Shown one piece after another: positions 14,120-22,596 of a stretch of DNA of 40,728 nucleotides. The first letter of the stretch is position 1; every line of letters starts with the position of its first letter. Source of the DNA: Spirochaetota bacterium (GTDB lineage: Bacteria > Spirochaetota > Spirochaetia > JABEVK01); assembly GCA_020049045.1 (NCBI GenBank), contig JAIFLN010000051.1, positions 1 to 40,728 of the forward strand, given 5' to 3'. The notes under the pieces were generated by a model that worked only from the letters and a program-made list of their open reading frames with translations, was not told the origin of the DNA and did not search any database. A program made the position numbers and the translations under genes.

Positions 14120-15394
14120 TCAGCTGTGGACAGCTTCTTGATCCAACCTGGCACCGTACAGTTCCGACCATGCGGTGAACAGGTTGTTTTCTGCGGAGGC
14201 AACCCCCAGCTGGGCGTCTTCCAGCTCCAGAACGGTGGCTTTTCCATTTTTTGACAGCAGCTGCGTCTCGACAAAGAGCTCCCGAGCCTGTTCCAGAGCC
14301 AGCACCCGATTTTCAACGGCTGCCAAGGCAGCTTCCACTGAGAGCAAGGCCTGCGCCTCGGCGGAGCGGCTGGAAGTTCTTTGAGCCTCAAGAGTCTTTT
14401 GAGCCAGCTCAACGGAGCGGTCGGCAAGGGCACGTTCGTTCCTCTGCCAGTCACCTAGTGCCAGAGTCAGTGTCATCGAAGCGTTCCAGCTCGACTCACC
14501 TTGGGAAGGAAACGAGGCACTACCGGAGACAGACAAGCCCGGGTCAAATAGCCAGACACTTTCCGCACGGGCTTGTTGAGCCGCAACTTCCAAGTTTTGG
14601 ACTTTCACGGAAGTCGATGACCCCGTCAGCACAGAGTCGATAGGGCCCAAGGCTTCGACAAGGGCTTTCAAGGAGGCGGAATCGAGAGGCTCCAGGTCTA
14701 CCGTTTCTGCCTGAAGTTGGCTGGCCAGGTCAGTCTTTGCCTTGATCAAGTTCCGTTCCAAAGCCGTCTGAGTGCTGCGGGCCAGGGTCCATTCCTGAAG
14801 GGCCGTTCTCACCTCGGCCAGCGTCACTTGAGCCTTCTCATATCGAACTTTTGCCTCCTGATAAGCCGTTTCCTTCAGCGAGGCCACCTTCTTTTGTACT
14901 TCCAGCTGAGCCTGTGCCGCAAGCTGAGCCAAGAAGGCTTTTCGGACAGACGTCTCAAGGGCCTTTCGAACCTGGGCAGCCGACAGAACCGCCTTTTCAA
15001 AGGTGATCCGGGCCTGAAGGGCTGTATCGGAGTGCGACAACGGGTTCACTGTTACCGCTACCTGTGAACTCCCTTTCGGATCGATCGAAACCGAGGCCCC
15101 CAGCTGGTCTAGAAGCGGCAGATTGAACCCCAGGTTTGTTGTAGTGGTTGTCGCTCCGGGAACGGTGGCCGAAGTCTGTTTCTGCGTCACCGAAACGGCG
15201 ATACCTTTCCAGTTGACAACGGTTGAAAGGGAATTCCGGGCCCGCTCCACCGAAAGGAGGGCATTTTGGTAGTCGACATTCACGGCAACCGCTTGGCTGA
15301 CAGCGGCTTCGAGGCTTAGTAACGAGGGTACCTCAGACCAAAGATTGGCGGCTGCGAGTACAGCCGAAGCGAACAGCAACAGGAAACGCTTCAC
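14120..15394 (-). CDS. TolC-family outer membrane efflux protein
   Basis: A 424-residue outer membrane channel component. It has a signal peptide (MKRFLLLFASAVLAAANLWS) and two similar halves rich in long amphipathic helices with Ala, Gln and Glu (for example L-S-L-E-A-A-V-S-Q-A-V-A-V-N near 27 and the A-Q-A-L-L-S-V-E-A-A-L region near 345), the pattern of TolC/OEP proteins. It would link the inner membrane ABC machine to the outside. The start is GTG, with GGGAGG upstream, one base after the stop of the permease gene. It is the last gene of the five-gene efflux operon and meets the secreted protein gene tail to tail. Confidence 0.88.
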   Translation of the reverse strand: MKRFLLLFASAVLAAANLWSEVPSLLSLEAAVSQAVAVNVDYQNALLSVERARNSLSTVVNWKGIAVSVTQKQTSATVPGATTTTTNLGFNLPLLDQLGASVSIDPKGSSQVAVTVNPLSHSDTALQARITFEKAVLSAAQVRKALETSVRKAFLAQLAAQAQLEVQKKVASLKETAYQEAKVRYEKAQVTLAEVRTALQEWTLARSTQTALERNLIKAKTDLASQLQAETVDLEPLDSASLKALVEALGPIDSVLTGSSTSVKVQNLEVAAQQARAESVWLFDPGLSVSGSASFPSQGESSWNASMTLTLALGDWQRNERALADRSVELAQKTLEAQRTSSRSAEAQALLSVEAALAAVENRVLALEQARELFVETQLLSKNGKATVLELEDAQLGVASAENNLFTAWSELYGARLDQEAVHS

Positions 15395-15395
15395 C

Positions 15396-16709
15396 TCAAA
15401 CCTCCCTCAAGGTGTCGGAAATGGTTCCCCGTACCGCTGAAAAGGCCGGAAGCAACCCTAGAATTCCTCCGCAACCCAGTGCCAGCAGAAGCCCCGCTGC
15501 CACCGACCAAGGATCCAAGCCGGAGGCAGACTCAAACTGGGCCGAGACCTCACCTACAAGGGGTGCCAAGGTTCCCAGAACCGGGCCCGACAACACAAAT
15601 GCCAGTCCCAGGCCAATCAGGGCACCCAAGAGACTCAAACCCAACGACCAGCTCCAGAATTCACCCAGCACCAAGGCCTGACTGGCTCCTAAAGCGCGTT
15701 CCAGTGAAATCTCACGCCGCCGTCCCAAGGATTCGACGACCATGACACTGAAAATCCCCAACGAACTGATCAGAAGCAAAACCACTCCGAGAACATTGAC
15801 CGACACAGAGAAGATGTTCACCGCCTGACGAAGTTCCTGGAGGTAGGTCGAAGCTCCACGAGGCGAACCTTCCCAAACCGCCACGCTGACCTCAGCGCCG
15901 TAATTGGCCGCCAGAGCAGACCGGATGGAAGCGGCTAAACGCTCGTTGTTCACTCCCACGGCACGGACCACAAAACTCGAGGAGAAGAAACTCTTCATCA
16001 ACGTGGCGTTTCCTCCGGCAGGTATAACCGACGTATAAGGGAAAATGGCATCACCGATACCAAAGGAACGTCTGCTGACCTCGGTAGGGGTCTGAAAAAC
16101 CCCTGCCACAACGTAATTCTGAATCAAGTTCCGGCTTTCCTCGCCGCCTGGGCCACGACCGAACATTCGTCCGGGTGGTTGCACCAATTGATCCAATGCC
16201 GCTTCGGCAGATCCCCAGATCACCTTGGCGAATTCCTCACTCAGCCAGATCTTCTTGCTGCCGGAATCGACGTCGGCGTCGGTCATGGGCACTCCCGCAA
16301 TCAGGTTGAGACCAAACACCTCGAGATACTGCGGGCCGGTACCGATGGCCGACCTGACACGCCAACTTTTTCCAGCGGCTTGAACCTGGTCAAAAGGGGT
16401 GAAGGAAACCACCACGGCCTGCTCCACTCCTGCAACATCGGAGAGAACTTTGGCCGGTGCCTCGGAATCCCATTGCGGCCGCCCCTCGACCCGCTCGATG
16501 GTTCCATCGGATTTGACCGTGCCGTTTTGCACATATAGGACAGAACCACCTTTTTCCAACGGTTCGGTGACCTCTTTTTGTAGAAGGGCTGCGACACTGA
16601 AGGATAGGATGAGGATGCCGGTTCCAAGGGCGACCGAGAGAACCGTAAGGCTGATTTTGACCGGTGATTTAACCCAGTGACGTAAAAAAAGACTGATAAA
16701 TTTTCGCAT
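15396..16709 (-). CDS. ABC transporter permease (MacB/FtsX type), second of pair
   Basis: A 437-residue inner membrane protein. One membrane segment near the N-terminus (about 19-42), a large periplasmic domain (about 45-285) with G-x-x-Y-L-x-x-F-G-L-N-L-I-A-G, and three membrane segments at the C-terminal end (about 295-430) give the MacB_PCD plus FtsX topology. R-R-R-E-I-S-L-E-R-A-L-G-A-S in the cytoplasmic loop is the coupling segment that touches the ATPase. Such transporters do not pass substrate through the membrane but drive it from the periplasm into a TolC duct. It follows the first permease gene by 9 nt, with GAGG upstream of the ATG. The two permeases probably form a heterodimer. 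Confidence 0.9.
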   Translation of the reverse strand: MRKFISLFLRHWVKSPVKISLTVLSVALGTGILILSFSVAALLQKEVTEPLEKGGSVLYVQNGTVKSDGTIERVEGRPQWDSEAPAKVLSDVAGVEQAVVVSFTPFDQVQAAGKSWRVRSAIGTGPQYLEVFGLNLIAGVPMTDADVDSGSKKIWLSEEFAKVIWGSAEAALDQLVQPPGRMFGRGPGGEESRNLIQNYVVAGVFQTPTEVSRRSFGIGDAIFPYTSVIPAGGNATLMKSFFSSSFVVRAVGVNNERLAASIRSALAANYGAEVSVAVWEGSPRGASTYLQELRQAVNIFSVSVNVLGVVLLLISSLGIFSVMVVESLGRRREISLERALGASQALVLGEFWSWSLGLSLLGALIGLGLAFVLSGPVLGTLAPLVGEVSAQFESASGLDPWSVAAGLLLALGCGGILGLLPAFSAVRGTISDTLREV

Positions 16710-16718
16710 GGGGATACC

Positions 16719-18104
16719 TCAGGCCGCACGCATGGCGTCGGCCGGTGGAATTTGGGAATTTTGAACAGCAGGAAGAACAGAAAAGACCAGGTTGAGCACC
16801 CAGGCTCCGGCGACTCCCAGAATCAGGAAGACAAGGGAACTCTCGGTCAGCCCGAGAGCGGATTCCATGGTTTGAGACAGCGGCCAGGCCAGCAACGCGC
16901 CGAGAAGGGACCCGGCCGTAGAAAGGAAGATCCCTTCCCTGGCGAACAGCTGGAGAATGGAATTTTTCGAGGCGCCGAGTGCCATCAGGATACCGACACC
17001 CTTTCGCATCCTCAAACCGCGGCTCATCAGAATATGGCTGACATTCACCGAAGCAATAAACAGCGTGGCCAAGGCCAGGAACAGAATGAGGAACCCGATG
17101 CCGGTATTGCGGTCAATCAGTTTCTGGGCCTCAGCCCGGGGATTGGAGACGACCAGCTGATCACTTGCCACGGCGCTGGACAGCAGGCTTGTCAAGGAGG
17201 AAGCAGCCTGTTCAAGCTGGGCAGGATCCGAGACCGCAAAACGCAACTGAACGTTAAACGCCCTGCGGCGGGGTGGTCCGCCCTCACCAAAATCGGAAGC
17301 AGTGGTCTGATACGGACTGAAGAAGGAGTTGTCGATGGTGTCAGTTCCCGATTCTGCCAGGATGCCGACCACCACCGCATACCCTTCCCAGGTCAAGATC
17401 TTTTTTCCCACCAGAGCTTTGGCATCGATGCTGGTTCCTCCAATCTGGACAGCCGCAGCTGAGCCAAGAACCACAAGGGTGGTGTCGCTCTGTCTTTCGC
17501 TTTCGGCAAAGAGACTGCCCACAGCGGCCTTGAGACCCCAGGCATCAAAGTATTGCGGGGTGACGGAGGAGCCGCGCAGCTGGTCGACTTCGGTCAAAAA
17601 CACATCGGCCTCGGCCTGCTTCTTGGCCAGCTCGTCGGCGGTCAATAGACCCTGAGGACCTTGACGGGGGTTTGTTTCTGTGGTCGTTCTGGTCGCTGGC
17701 GGGGCGGCTTCAGCACCGGGACCAGGCCCCATCTGGGTCATCTGGGCAATGACTTTCTGGTTGAGGAACCTCAGTTCGGTACCGGAGGAAACATAGGAGT
17801 ATTTGACCGATGGTACCGACAGGGCTACCTGAAGGTCGTTGGCGGTCAGTACAACGTTGTCAGCCGTCGGCTTCAACACCGCCGGGACTTCCATATCGTC
17901 GGAATTGGTCTGAGTGCTGACAACGATTTCGCGGTAGGCGGGGCTGGAGAGCATTTCCGTGCCGAGTTTCTGAGTATTGGCCAGCAGGCTGAACCCGGCG
18001 GCGGTGGCACCGACACCCAGGGCAACGGCCAGCAGAAGAAGTCCCGATTCCAGCATGCGGGCCGTGAAACGGCGCCAGAGAATCTTGTTCGCTTCCTGCG
18101 CCAT
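16719..18104 (-). CDS. ABC transporter permease (MacB/FtsX type), first of pair
   Basis: A 461-residue inner membrane protein with the same layout as its neighbour: one N-terminal membrane segment (about 20-42), a large periplasmic domain and three C-terminal segments. M-R-K-G-V-G-I-L-M-A-L-G-A-S-K is the coupling loop. An odd low-complexity stretch (G-P-G-P-G-A-E-A-A-P-P-A-T-R-T-T-T-E) sits in the periplasmic domain around residue 125. AAGGGAG lies before the ATG at 18104, and only one base separates it from the stop of the ATPase gene; the upstream continuation of the frame is inside that gene and not used. An 18-base palindrome precedes the ribosome binding site. Confidence 0.9.
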   Translation of the reverse strand: MAQEANKILWRRFTARMLESGLLLLAVALGVGATAAGFSLLANTQKLGTEMLSSPAYREIVVSTQTNSDDMEVPAVLKPTADNVVLTANDLQVALSVPSVKYSYVSSGTELRFLNQKVIAQMTQMGPGPGAEAAPPATRTTTETNPRQGPQGLLTADELAKKQAEADVFLTEVDQLRGSSVTPQYFDAWGLKAAVGSLFAESERQSDTTLVVLGSAAAVQIGGTSIDAKALVGKKILTWEGYAVVVGILAESGTDTIDNSFFSPYQTTASDFGEGGPPRRRAFNVQLRFAVSDPAQLEQAASSLTSLLSSAVASDQLVVSNPRAEAQKLIDRNTGIGFLILFLALATLFIASVNVSHILMSRGLRMRKGVGILMALGASKNSILQLFAREGIFLSTAGSLLGALLAWPLSQTMESALGLTESSLVFLILGVAGAWVLNLVFSVLPAVQNSQIPPADAMRAA

Positions 18105-18105
18105 C

Positions 18106-18795
18106 TCAGGCTCCCTTGACGAGGGTACCCTCGTCGCGCCACAGTTCACCGTCCTTGATGAACAACCGTCGCCGTGCCCGTTTTCCCTGGTCGGGGTTAT
18201 GGGTGACCATCACGATGGTGACTCCCCGTTTGTTGAAACCTTCCAGCATCTGCATGATCTCTTCGCCCTTGTCGGAGGGGAGATTGCCCGTGGGCTCGTC
18301 GGCGAGAATCACGTCCGGTTCGTTGGACAGCGAACGGGCAATAGCCACCCGCTGCTGCTCACCACCGGACATCATGGTGGGCAAATGGTGCATCCGGTGG
18401 CCTAGGCCGACCTCTTCGAGCAGAGCGGCGGCCCGGTCGCGGCGCTGCTTCATCGGCACGTTGGCATACCCCATGGGCAACATGACATTCTCGAGGGCCG
18501 ACAGTTCGCTGAACAGGTTGAAGCTCTGGAAAATGAACCCGAAGTGTTTGTTTCTGATGCGCGCCTGCTCACGGTCCGGAAGACTGGTGATGTCGTAATT
18601 CTCGAGGAGGTATTGACCGCTGGTGGCGTTGTCGAGGATGCCCAGCAGGTGCATCAAGGTGGATTTGCCGGAACCAGAGGGTCCCATCACAGCGACATAC
18701 TCACCGCGCTCAATGGTCAGGCTTACCTCTTTGAGCGCCTGGACCTTGGTCCCCACGAGGTCGTATTCCTTGGTCAATTTGTTCAGAGTAATCAT
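18106..18795 (-). CDS. ABC transporter ATP-binding protein (MacB/LolD type)
   Basis: A 229-residue ATPase, a complete single nucleotide-binding domain. Walker A G-P-S-G-S-G-K-S-T at 38-46, a Q-loop segment F-I-F-Q-S-F-N-L, signature M-S-G-G-E-Q-Q-R-V-A-I-A-R-S-L, Walker B V-I-L-A-D-E-P-T-G, and V-T-H-N switch His. The sequence is of the LolD/MacB-ATPase group that powers extracytoplasmic efflux. Unlike MacB of E. coli, ATPase and membrane parts are separate genes. Its ATG overlaps the stop of the adaptor gene by four bases (ATGA, 18792-18795). Confidence 0.95.
   Translation of the reverse strand: MITLNKLTKEYDLVGTKVQALKEVSLTIERGEYVAVMGPSGSGKSTLMHLLGILDNATSGQYLLENYDITSLPDREQARIRNKHFGFIFQSFNLFSELSALENVMLPMGYANVPMKQRRDRAAALLEEVGLGHRMHHLPTMMSGGEQQRVAIARSLSNEPDVILADEPTGNLPSDKGEEIMQMLEGFNKRGVTIVMVTHNPDQGKRARRRLFIKDGELWRDEGTLVKGA
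18118..18135. repeat. perfect 18-bp palindrome near ATPase stop
   Basis: GACGAGGGTACCCTCGTC is a perfect inverted repeat in the last codons of the ATPase gene, directly before the AAGGGAG ribosome binding site of the first permease gene. In RNA it could form a 7-bp stem with a GTAC loop that touches translation of the permease. Confidence 0.6.
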
Positions 18796-20105
18796 TTTGC
18801 TTCTCCTTGCTTGGTTTTCAGCTGAATGGTGTCCTGGTCGATAAAATCCTGGTAACCGCTGGTGATGACTATGTCTTCGGCTTTAAGGCCGCTCTTGATC
18901 TCAACCGTGTTGGACTGAAGCGTGCCGAAGGTCACCGCCGTTTTTTTGGCGACATCACCGTCGACCACATACACCCATTTCTGGCCACCCGTGGTTAGGA
19001 AAGCGCCCCGGGGTAAGGTGAGAGCGTCTTTTTTTGTTCCCAGCGAGATGGTAGCGGCGGCAGAAGCTCCGGGGGTCAGCTCAACAGCCTCGACCGGCTT
19101 GACCCGAACAGTGACGGTCGCGGTTAATCCGTCGCTGGAAAGGCTGGCGACCTTGCCAATGGCAGTGATGGACGCTACCAGAGTCCTGGTGCTGACGGTG
19201 AGGGTCAGCTTGTCGCCGAGTTTCAAGTTGCCGGCGTCGCTTTCATTGACCTCCAGATCGATGAAGGTCGAGGCGCGGTCGGCCACTTTGATCAGGATGT
19301 CGTGCTGGCTGATCAGGCTCTTGGGAACCGAAAGAGATGACGCGATGCTCAGCACCTCCCCGGCGAGGGGACTTTTGATCCTGGATTCTTCGATGTTGGC
19401 CAACGTGCGGTTCAAGCTGGTTTGAAGCTGGTCGATGGTAGCCTTCTGCTTGGTCAAAGACAGTTCGCGCTTCTTCAGGTTGTTGGCCAGCTGAGCTGCG
19501 GCATCCTCGCGCTTTTCCTGGTAGGACTGCAGGGTGACGAGGGCCGTATCGTACTCGCTTTGACGGCTGGATTTCAGCGTGGCCAGCTCCTTTTTCGCGT
19601 CGACATCCTTTTGTGCCTCGGCAATGCTGGCATCGAGGCGGGTCAGCGAGGTTTTTGCGGTCTGAAGGGTGAAGTCCCAGTCGTTGGCCAAATCCTCGTA
19701 ACTGATTGTGGCGACCGTCAGCTGGGCCAATAGGTCCTGTTTGTTGTCCTGTAAATCGGGAACAGTGAGTAGAGCCAGCAAGGTTCCCTCTTTGACGATA
19801 TCTCCCTCTTTGACAAAGACTTGGTCGGCGTATCCTGTTTGAGGCGCGGTCACCGAGACGGTTTGAGGCAGGACCACGGTACCGCTGGCCGAGGATGTGA
19901 CTGTCAAATCACCCGTCCTCACCTCAGACAGATCAAAGCCCTGCACCGTGGTGCGGTTTGGAGAACCCAGCAAAAAGAAGGCTCCCCCGGCGGCTGCCAG
20001 CAAGGCAACAGCGGTAATAGCACCGAACAAGGTTCCCCGTCGGCTTTTTTTGGACCGGTTCGGTCTGACCTCGTCGATCTGGACGATTTTTCTTGCGGCA
20101 TCCAT
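18792..20105 (-). CDS. HlyD/MacA-type periplasmic adaptor
   Basis: A 437-residue membrane fusion protein. A basic N-terminus (R-P-N-R-S-K-K-S-R-R) and one membrane segment (about 25-47) anchor it in the inner membrane. It then shows the first lipoyl half (Q-T-G-Y-A-D-Q-V-F-V-K-E-G-D-I-V-K-E-G), a long coiled-coil hairpin (about 115-230, rich in Gln, Lys, Leu), the second lipoyl half (I-K-S-P-L-A-G-E-V) and beta-barrel and membrane-proximal domains. It would couple the two permeases and ATPase to the TolC-like channel. The frame continues upstream, but GGGAGG and the domain start point to the ATG at 20105. First gene of the efflux operon, divergent from the two-component genes. Confidence 0.92.
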   Translation of the reverse strand: MDAARKIVQIDEVRPNRSKKSRRGTLFGAITAVALLAAAGGAFFLLGSPNRTTVQGFDLSEVRTGDLTVTSSASGTVVLPQTVSVTAPQTGYADQVFVKEGDIVKEGTLLALLTVPDLQDNKQDLLAQLTVATISYEDLANDWDFTLQTAKTSLTRLDASIAEAQKDVDAKKELATLKSSRQSEYDTALVTLQSYQEKREDAAAQLANNLKKRELSLTKQKATIDQLQTSLNRTLANIEESRIKSPLAGEVLSIASSLSVPKSLISQHDILIKVADRASTFIDLEVNESDAGNLKLGDKLTLTVSTRTLVASITAIGKVASLSSDGLTATVTVRVKPVEAVELTPGASAAATISLGTKKDALTLPRGAFLTTGGQKWVYVVDGDVAKKTAVTFGTLQSNTVEIKSGLKAEDIVITSGYQDFIDQDTIQLKTKQGEAK

Positions 20106-20165
20106 GGTTATCTCAACCTCCCTTACGAACCTAGCCGTTGAGGGCCGATCAAAGGTGAACGGGCG

Positions 20166-20214
20166 GTAAAAGGGTTGTAAACTGTGTAAATCAAGAGGAA
20201 CCTGGCCTGGTAAA
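20166..20214. promoter_or_regulatory. GTAAA direct repeats, candidate response-regulator site
   Basis: Between the adaptor gene and the histidine kinase gene, GTAAA occurs at 20166, 20177, 20186 and 20210 (TTTAC on the other strand); two copies are the longer TGTAAA (20176 and 20185). Spacings of 11 and 9 bp put the first three on about the same DNA face, as expected for direct-repeat sites of OmpR/PhoP-type regulators. No strong sigma-70 promoter is seen for the efflux operon, which would fit activation by the neighbouring regulator. The link is inferred. Confidence 0.45.
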
Positions 20215-20240
20215 CGGTGGAGATCGCCGATCAGGTTCGT

Positions 20241-20246
20241 TACAGT
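20241..20246 (+). promoter_or_regulatory. -10-like hexamer 6 nt before histidine kinase start
   Basis: TACAGT lies six bases before the ATG at 20253. No good -35 is seen at the right distance, so this is weak by itself; it matters because other leading genes in the window show the same spacing. Confidence 0.3.
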
Positions 20247-20252
20247 GAAGTC

Positions 20253-21917
20253 ATGGACCCGAATGACCGTCTGCGATCCTGGAAACCCCGAATTCTGTTC
20301 CTTTGTGTTCTGGCTATTCTTGTGCTGGTGGGGGTTATCCAGTACCAATGGTTCGGCCGCTCCGCTGCGGTAGAGATCGAGGGGACGATCCGGGGACTCG
20401 AGGCCGGTATACGCCAGGCCGTATCAAGAGAGTTTCAGCGTTATGCGCCGCTGGTCACCGATCTGGAGGGACTTCGCAGGCGCGACGACCTGACTCCCGT
20501 CGAGACAAGAAACTTTTTAGACCGACTTTGGTTGCTCTATGGGCCTGAAGGCACGGTTCCCGATTTGCTCTTGTCGGTGGCCTACGTGGTTCCAGGAGAA
20601 TCAACGCTTTATCGCCTTTCCCGAGACCAAAACTGGACCCGGCAAGCTTTTCCCTCCGACGAGGCTTGGTCCAAGGACAATCAGGAAACCAATGGATTTG
20701 TCGTTTTTCGGCCTTCTGAAAAGAACACAGGTCCAGTGTTGTTGCTCGGCTTGGATGTTGACGGGTTCTTTTCCCGGTATATTTTGCCGTCCTTGGCAGA
20801 GCTCTATCCCGGGTCTCAACTGAGCTGGGCATCAAACCAACGGGATCCCCCGCCCCGGGAGGGAAGTTTTAATAGCCAGGCCTACTCGTTTAGTCCGCTG
20901 TCGGCGTTATTTACAGGGGCATCACTTCCCCGGACCCTCGAGGTGGGAATTCCGAAACTGGTCGACCTTCCTTGGAAAGGGTCCCGTCCGCCGTTACGCA
21001 TCCTTTCATCCTGGTCGGTCAAGCTGACCTTGCCGGCAGATGCACCCGTACTGGGCGTCGAGCGGCGGCTGGCTTGGAACTGGCTGGGAAGCACCCTCCT
21101 GCTGGTGGTGCTGGCCGGGGCCTTCGGACTCATCCTGCGGCAGTCTGCCCGAATGACCGATCTCCGGAGACGAGAGAAAGAATTTGTCGCGTCGGTCAGC
21201 CACGAACTTCGGACGCCTCTGACGGTAATCCGATCGGCCGCTGACAATTTTAGCAAGGGAATCGTTTCCAATGAGAAGCAAGTCCGCTACGGCCAACTCA
21301 TTCTCGACCAGTCGCTTCGGCTGGGAAGGATGATTGAAGAAATGCTCGAGTTTGCTCAAGCTGAGACAGTACCATCCCAGGCGCCCGTCCAAGCATACCT
21401 GATCTTTGAATCCTGGCTGACTGAATTGAGACCGTCCCTGGAGTCCTTGGCCGCAGAGCGCCAGGTCCAGCTGATTTGGGATATCGCCGGGGTTCCCGCT
21501 TCGGGCAGGACCAACCCGTCCGCCTTGAGGCTGATTCTGGAAAACCTCGTTGTCAATGCCCTCAACCATGCCTATCCGGCCTCGCCGGGTGGCGAACTTC
21601 GGACGGTAAGGGTCACCCTGAAATACCTGGTGCCTCAACGTCTGGAACTGATCGTCGACGACGACGGCAGGGGGATCAGCAGCAAAGAGGTCAAGAAGGT
21701 GTTTGAGCCCTTCTACCGGGATCAGGTCAGCCGTGACAATCAGGAAAGGGGAAGCGGGCTGGGGCTTTTCTTGGCTCAACGGCAAGCCCGCCGTATGGGG
21801 GGCGAGTTACGCCTCGAGTCACCCTGGCGTAGACTTGACGGTACAAAAAAGCCGGGTTGCCGGTTCACAGCCACCGTCCCCTTCCTTGCAGAGGGAGAAA
21901 GCAATCATGGCGGGTGA
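20253..21917 (+). CDS. membrane sensor histidine kinase
   Basis: A 554-residue sensor kinase. Two membrane segments (about 13-31 and 276-295) enclose a periplasmic sensor region of about 240 residues with no known fold that I recognise. The kinase core has the phosphorylated His317 in S-H-E-L-R-T-P-L, N-box L-E-N-L-V-V-N-A-L-N-H-A, G1 D-D-D-G-R-G-I-S and G2 G-S-G-L-G-L-F-L-A-Q-R. Most of these kinases phosphorylate the regulator encoded next to them. The ATG at 20253 lacks a clear Shine-Dalgarno. The 3' end overlaps the response regulator gene by 11 nt. Divergent placement next to the efflux operon suggests it senses an envelope stress or a toxic compound and controls the pump. Confidence 0.92.
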   Translation: MDPNDRLRSWKPRILFLCVLAILVLVGVIQYQWFGRSAAVEIEGTIRGLEAGIRQAVSREFQRYAPLVTDLEGLRRRDDLTPVETRNFLDRLWLLYGPEGTVPDLLLSVAYVVPGESTLYRLSRDQNWTRQAFPSDEAWSKDNQETNGFVVFRPSEKNTGPVLLLGLDVDGFFSRYILPSLAELYPGSQLSWASNQRDPPPREGSFNSQAYSFSPLSALFTGASLPRTLEVGIPKLVDLPWKGSRPPLRILSSWSVKLTLPADAPVLGVERRLAWNWLGSTLLLVVLAGAFGLILRQSARMTDLRRREKEFVASVSHELRTPLTVIRSAADNFSKGIVSNEKQVRYGQLILDQSLRLGRMIEEMLEFAQAETVPSQAPVQAYLIFESWLTELRPSLESLAAERQVQLIWDIAGVPASGRTNPSALRLILENLVVNALNHAYPASPGGELRTVRVTLKYLVPQRLELIVDDDGRGISSKEVKKVFEPFYRDQVSRDNQERGSGLGLFLAQRQARRMGGELRLESPWRRLDGTKKPGCRFTATVPFLAEGESNHGG

Positions 21918-22596
21918 GAAGATTCTGATTGTTGAGGATGAACCCGGTATCGCGCTGACTCTCGAGGATCGTCTGATGGCAGAAGGCTACTTGGTTGCAG
22001 TCCGTCGTGACGGAATCAGGGGTGAGGAAGAAGCTCGTTCCGGAAATTATGATGCTTTGATTCTGGATCTGATGCTTCCCGATAGGGACGGTCTGACCGT
22101 CTGCCGCAATCTACGTCGTTCTGAATCGAATCTGCCCATTTTGATGCTTACCGCCCGGGGTGGAAACCTGGATATGGTCGTCGGGCTTCAACAAGGTGCC
22201 GATGACTACTTGGCCAAGCCCTTTGATATGGGAGTGTTGCTGGCCCGGCTGGAGGCATTGCTGAGGCGAAGCAGGACGGGACCCAGTTCCTCGGGCTCGG
22301 CGGTTACTGAATTTGGGATTTACCGGCTCGACGAAGCCCAGGGAGAGCTGCTGAAAAATCAACAACCCTTGGCCCTCAATGCACAGGAGTACCGGCTGTT
22401 GTGCTATCTTGCGGCTCATCCGAACCGGGTTCTGGAACGCGATGAAATTCTCGATCAGGTCTGGGGTTACGAGTCGGGGACAACCACCCGCACCGTCGAT
22501 GTCCATGTTGCCAAGCTGCGGTACCGTTTGGGGGAGTCAGAGCAGCCCAAACATATCCAGACGGTCCGTGGACGAGGGTATCAATTCAAACCGTGA
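21907..22596 (+). CDS. OmpR/PhoB-family response regulator
   Basis: A 229-residue regulator. Receiver domain (about 5-118): acidic pair E10-D11, phosphorylated Asp54 in I-L-D-L-M-L-P-D, T-A-R segment and Lys in Y-L-A-K-P-F-D. C-terminal winged helix (about 130-227): L-N-A-Q-E-Y-R-L-L-C-Y-L-A, E-I-L-D-Q-V-W-G-Y and the recognition stretch T-R-T-V-D-V-H-V-A-K-L-R. The ATG at 21907 follows GGGAGAAA and lies inside the end of the kinase gene. Its last 16 bases overlap the 3' end of the Nudix gene on the other strand. Probable targets are the efflux operon and its own promoter region, through the TTTAC repeats. Confidence 0.95.
   Translation: MAGEKILIVEDEPGIALTLEDRLMAEGYLVAVRRDGIRGEEEARSGNYDALILDLMLPDRDGLTVCRNLRRSESNLPILMLTARGGNLDMVVGLQQGADDYLAKPFDMGVLLARLEALLRRSRTGPSSSGSAVTEFGIYRLDEAQGELLKNQQPLALNAQEYRLLCYLAAHPNRVLERDEILDQVWGYESGTTTRTVDVHVAKLRYRLGESEQPKHIQTVRGRGYQFKP

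Noticed and set aside
14123-14136. Palindrome GCTGAGCTCAGC near the convergent gene ends
   Set aside because: Twelve bases, no T-tract, inside the tolC-like 3' end; not convincing as a terminator.
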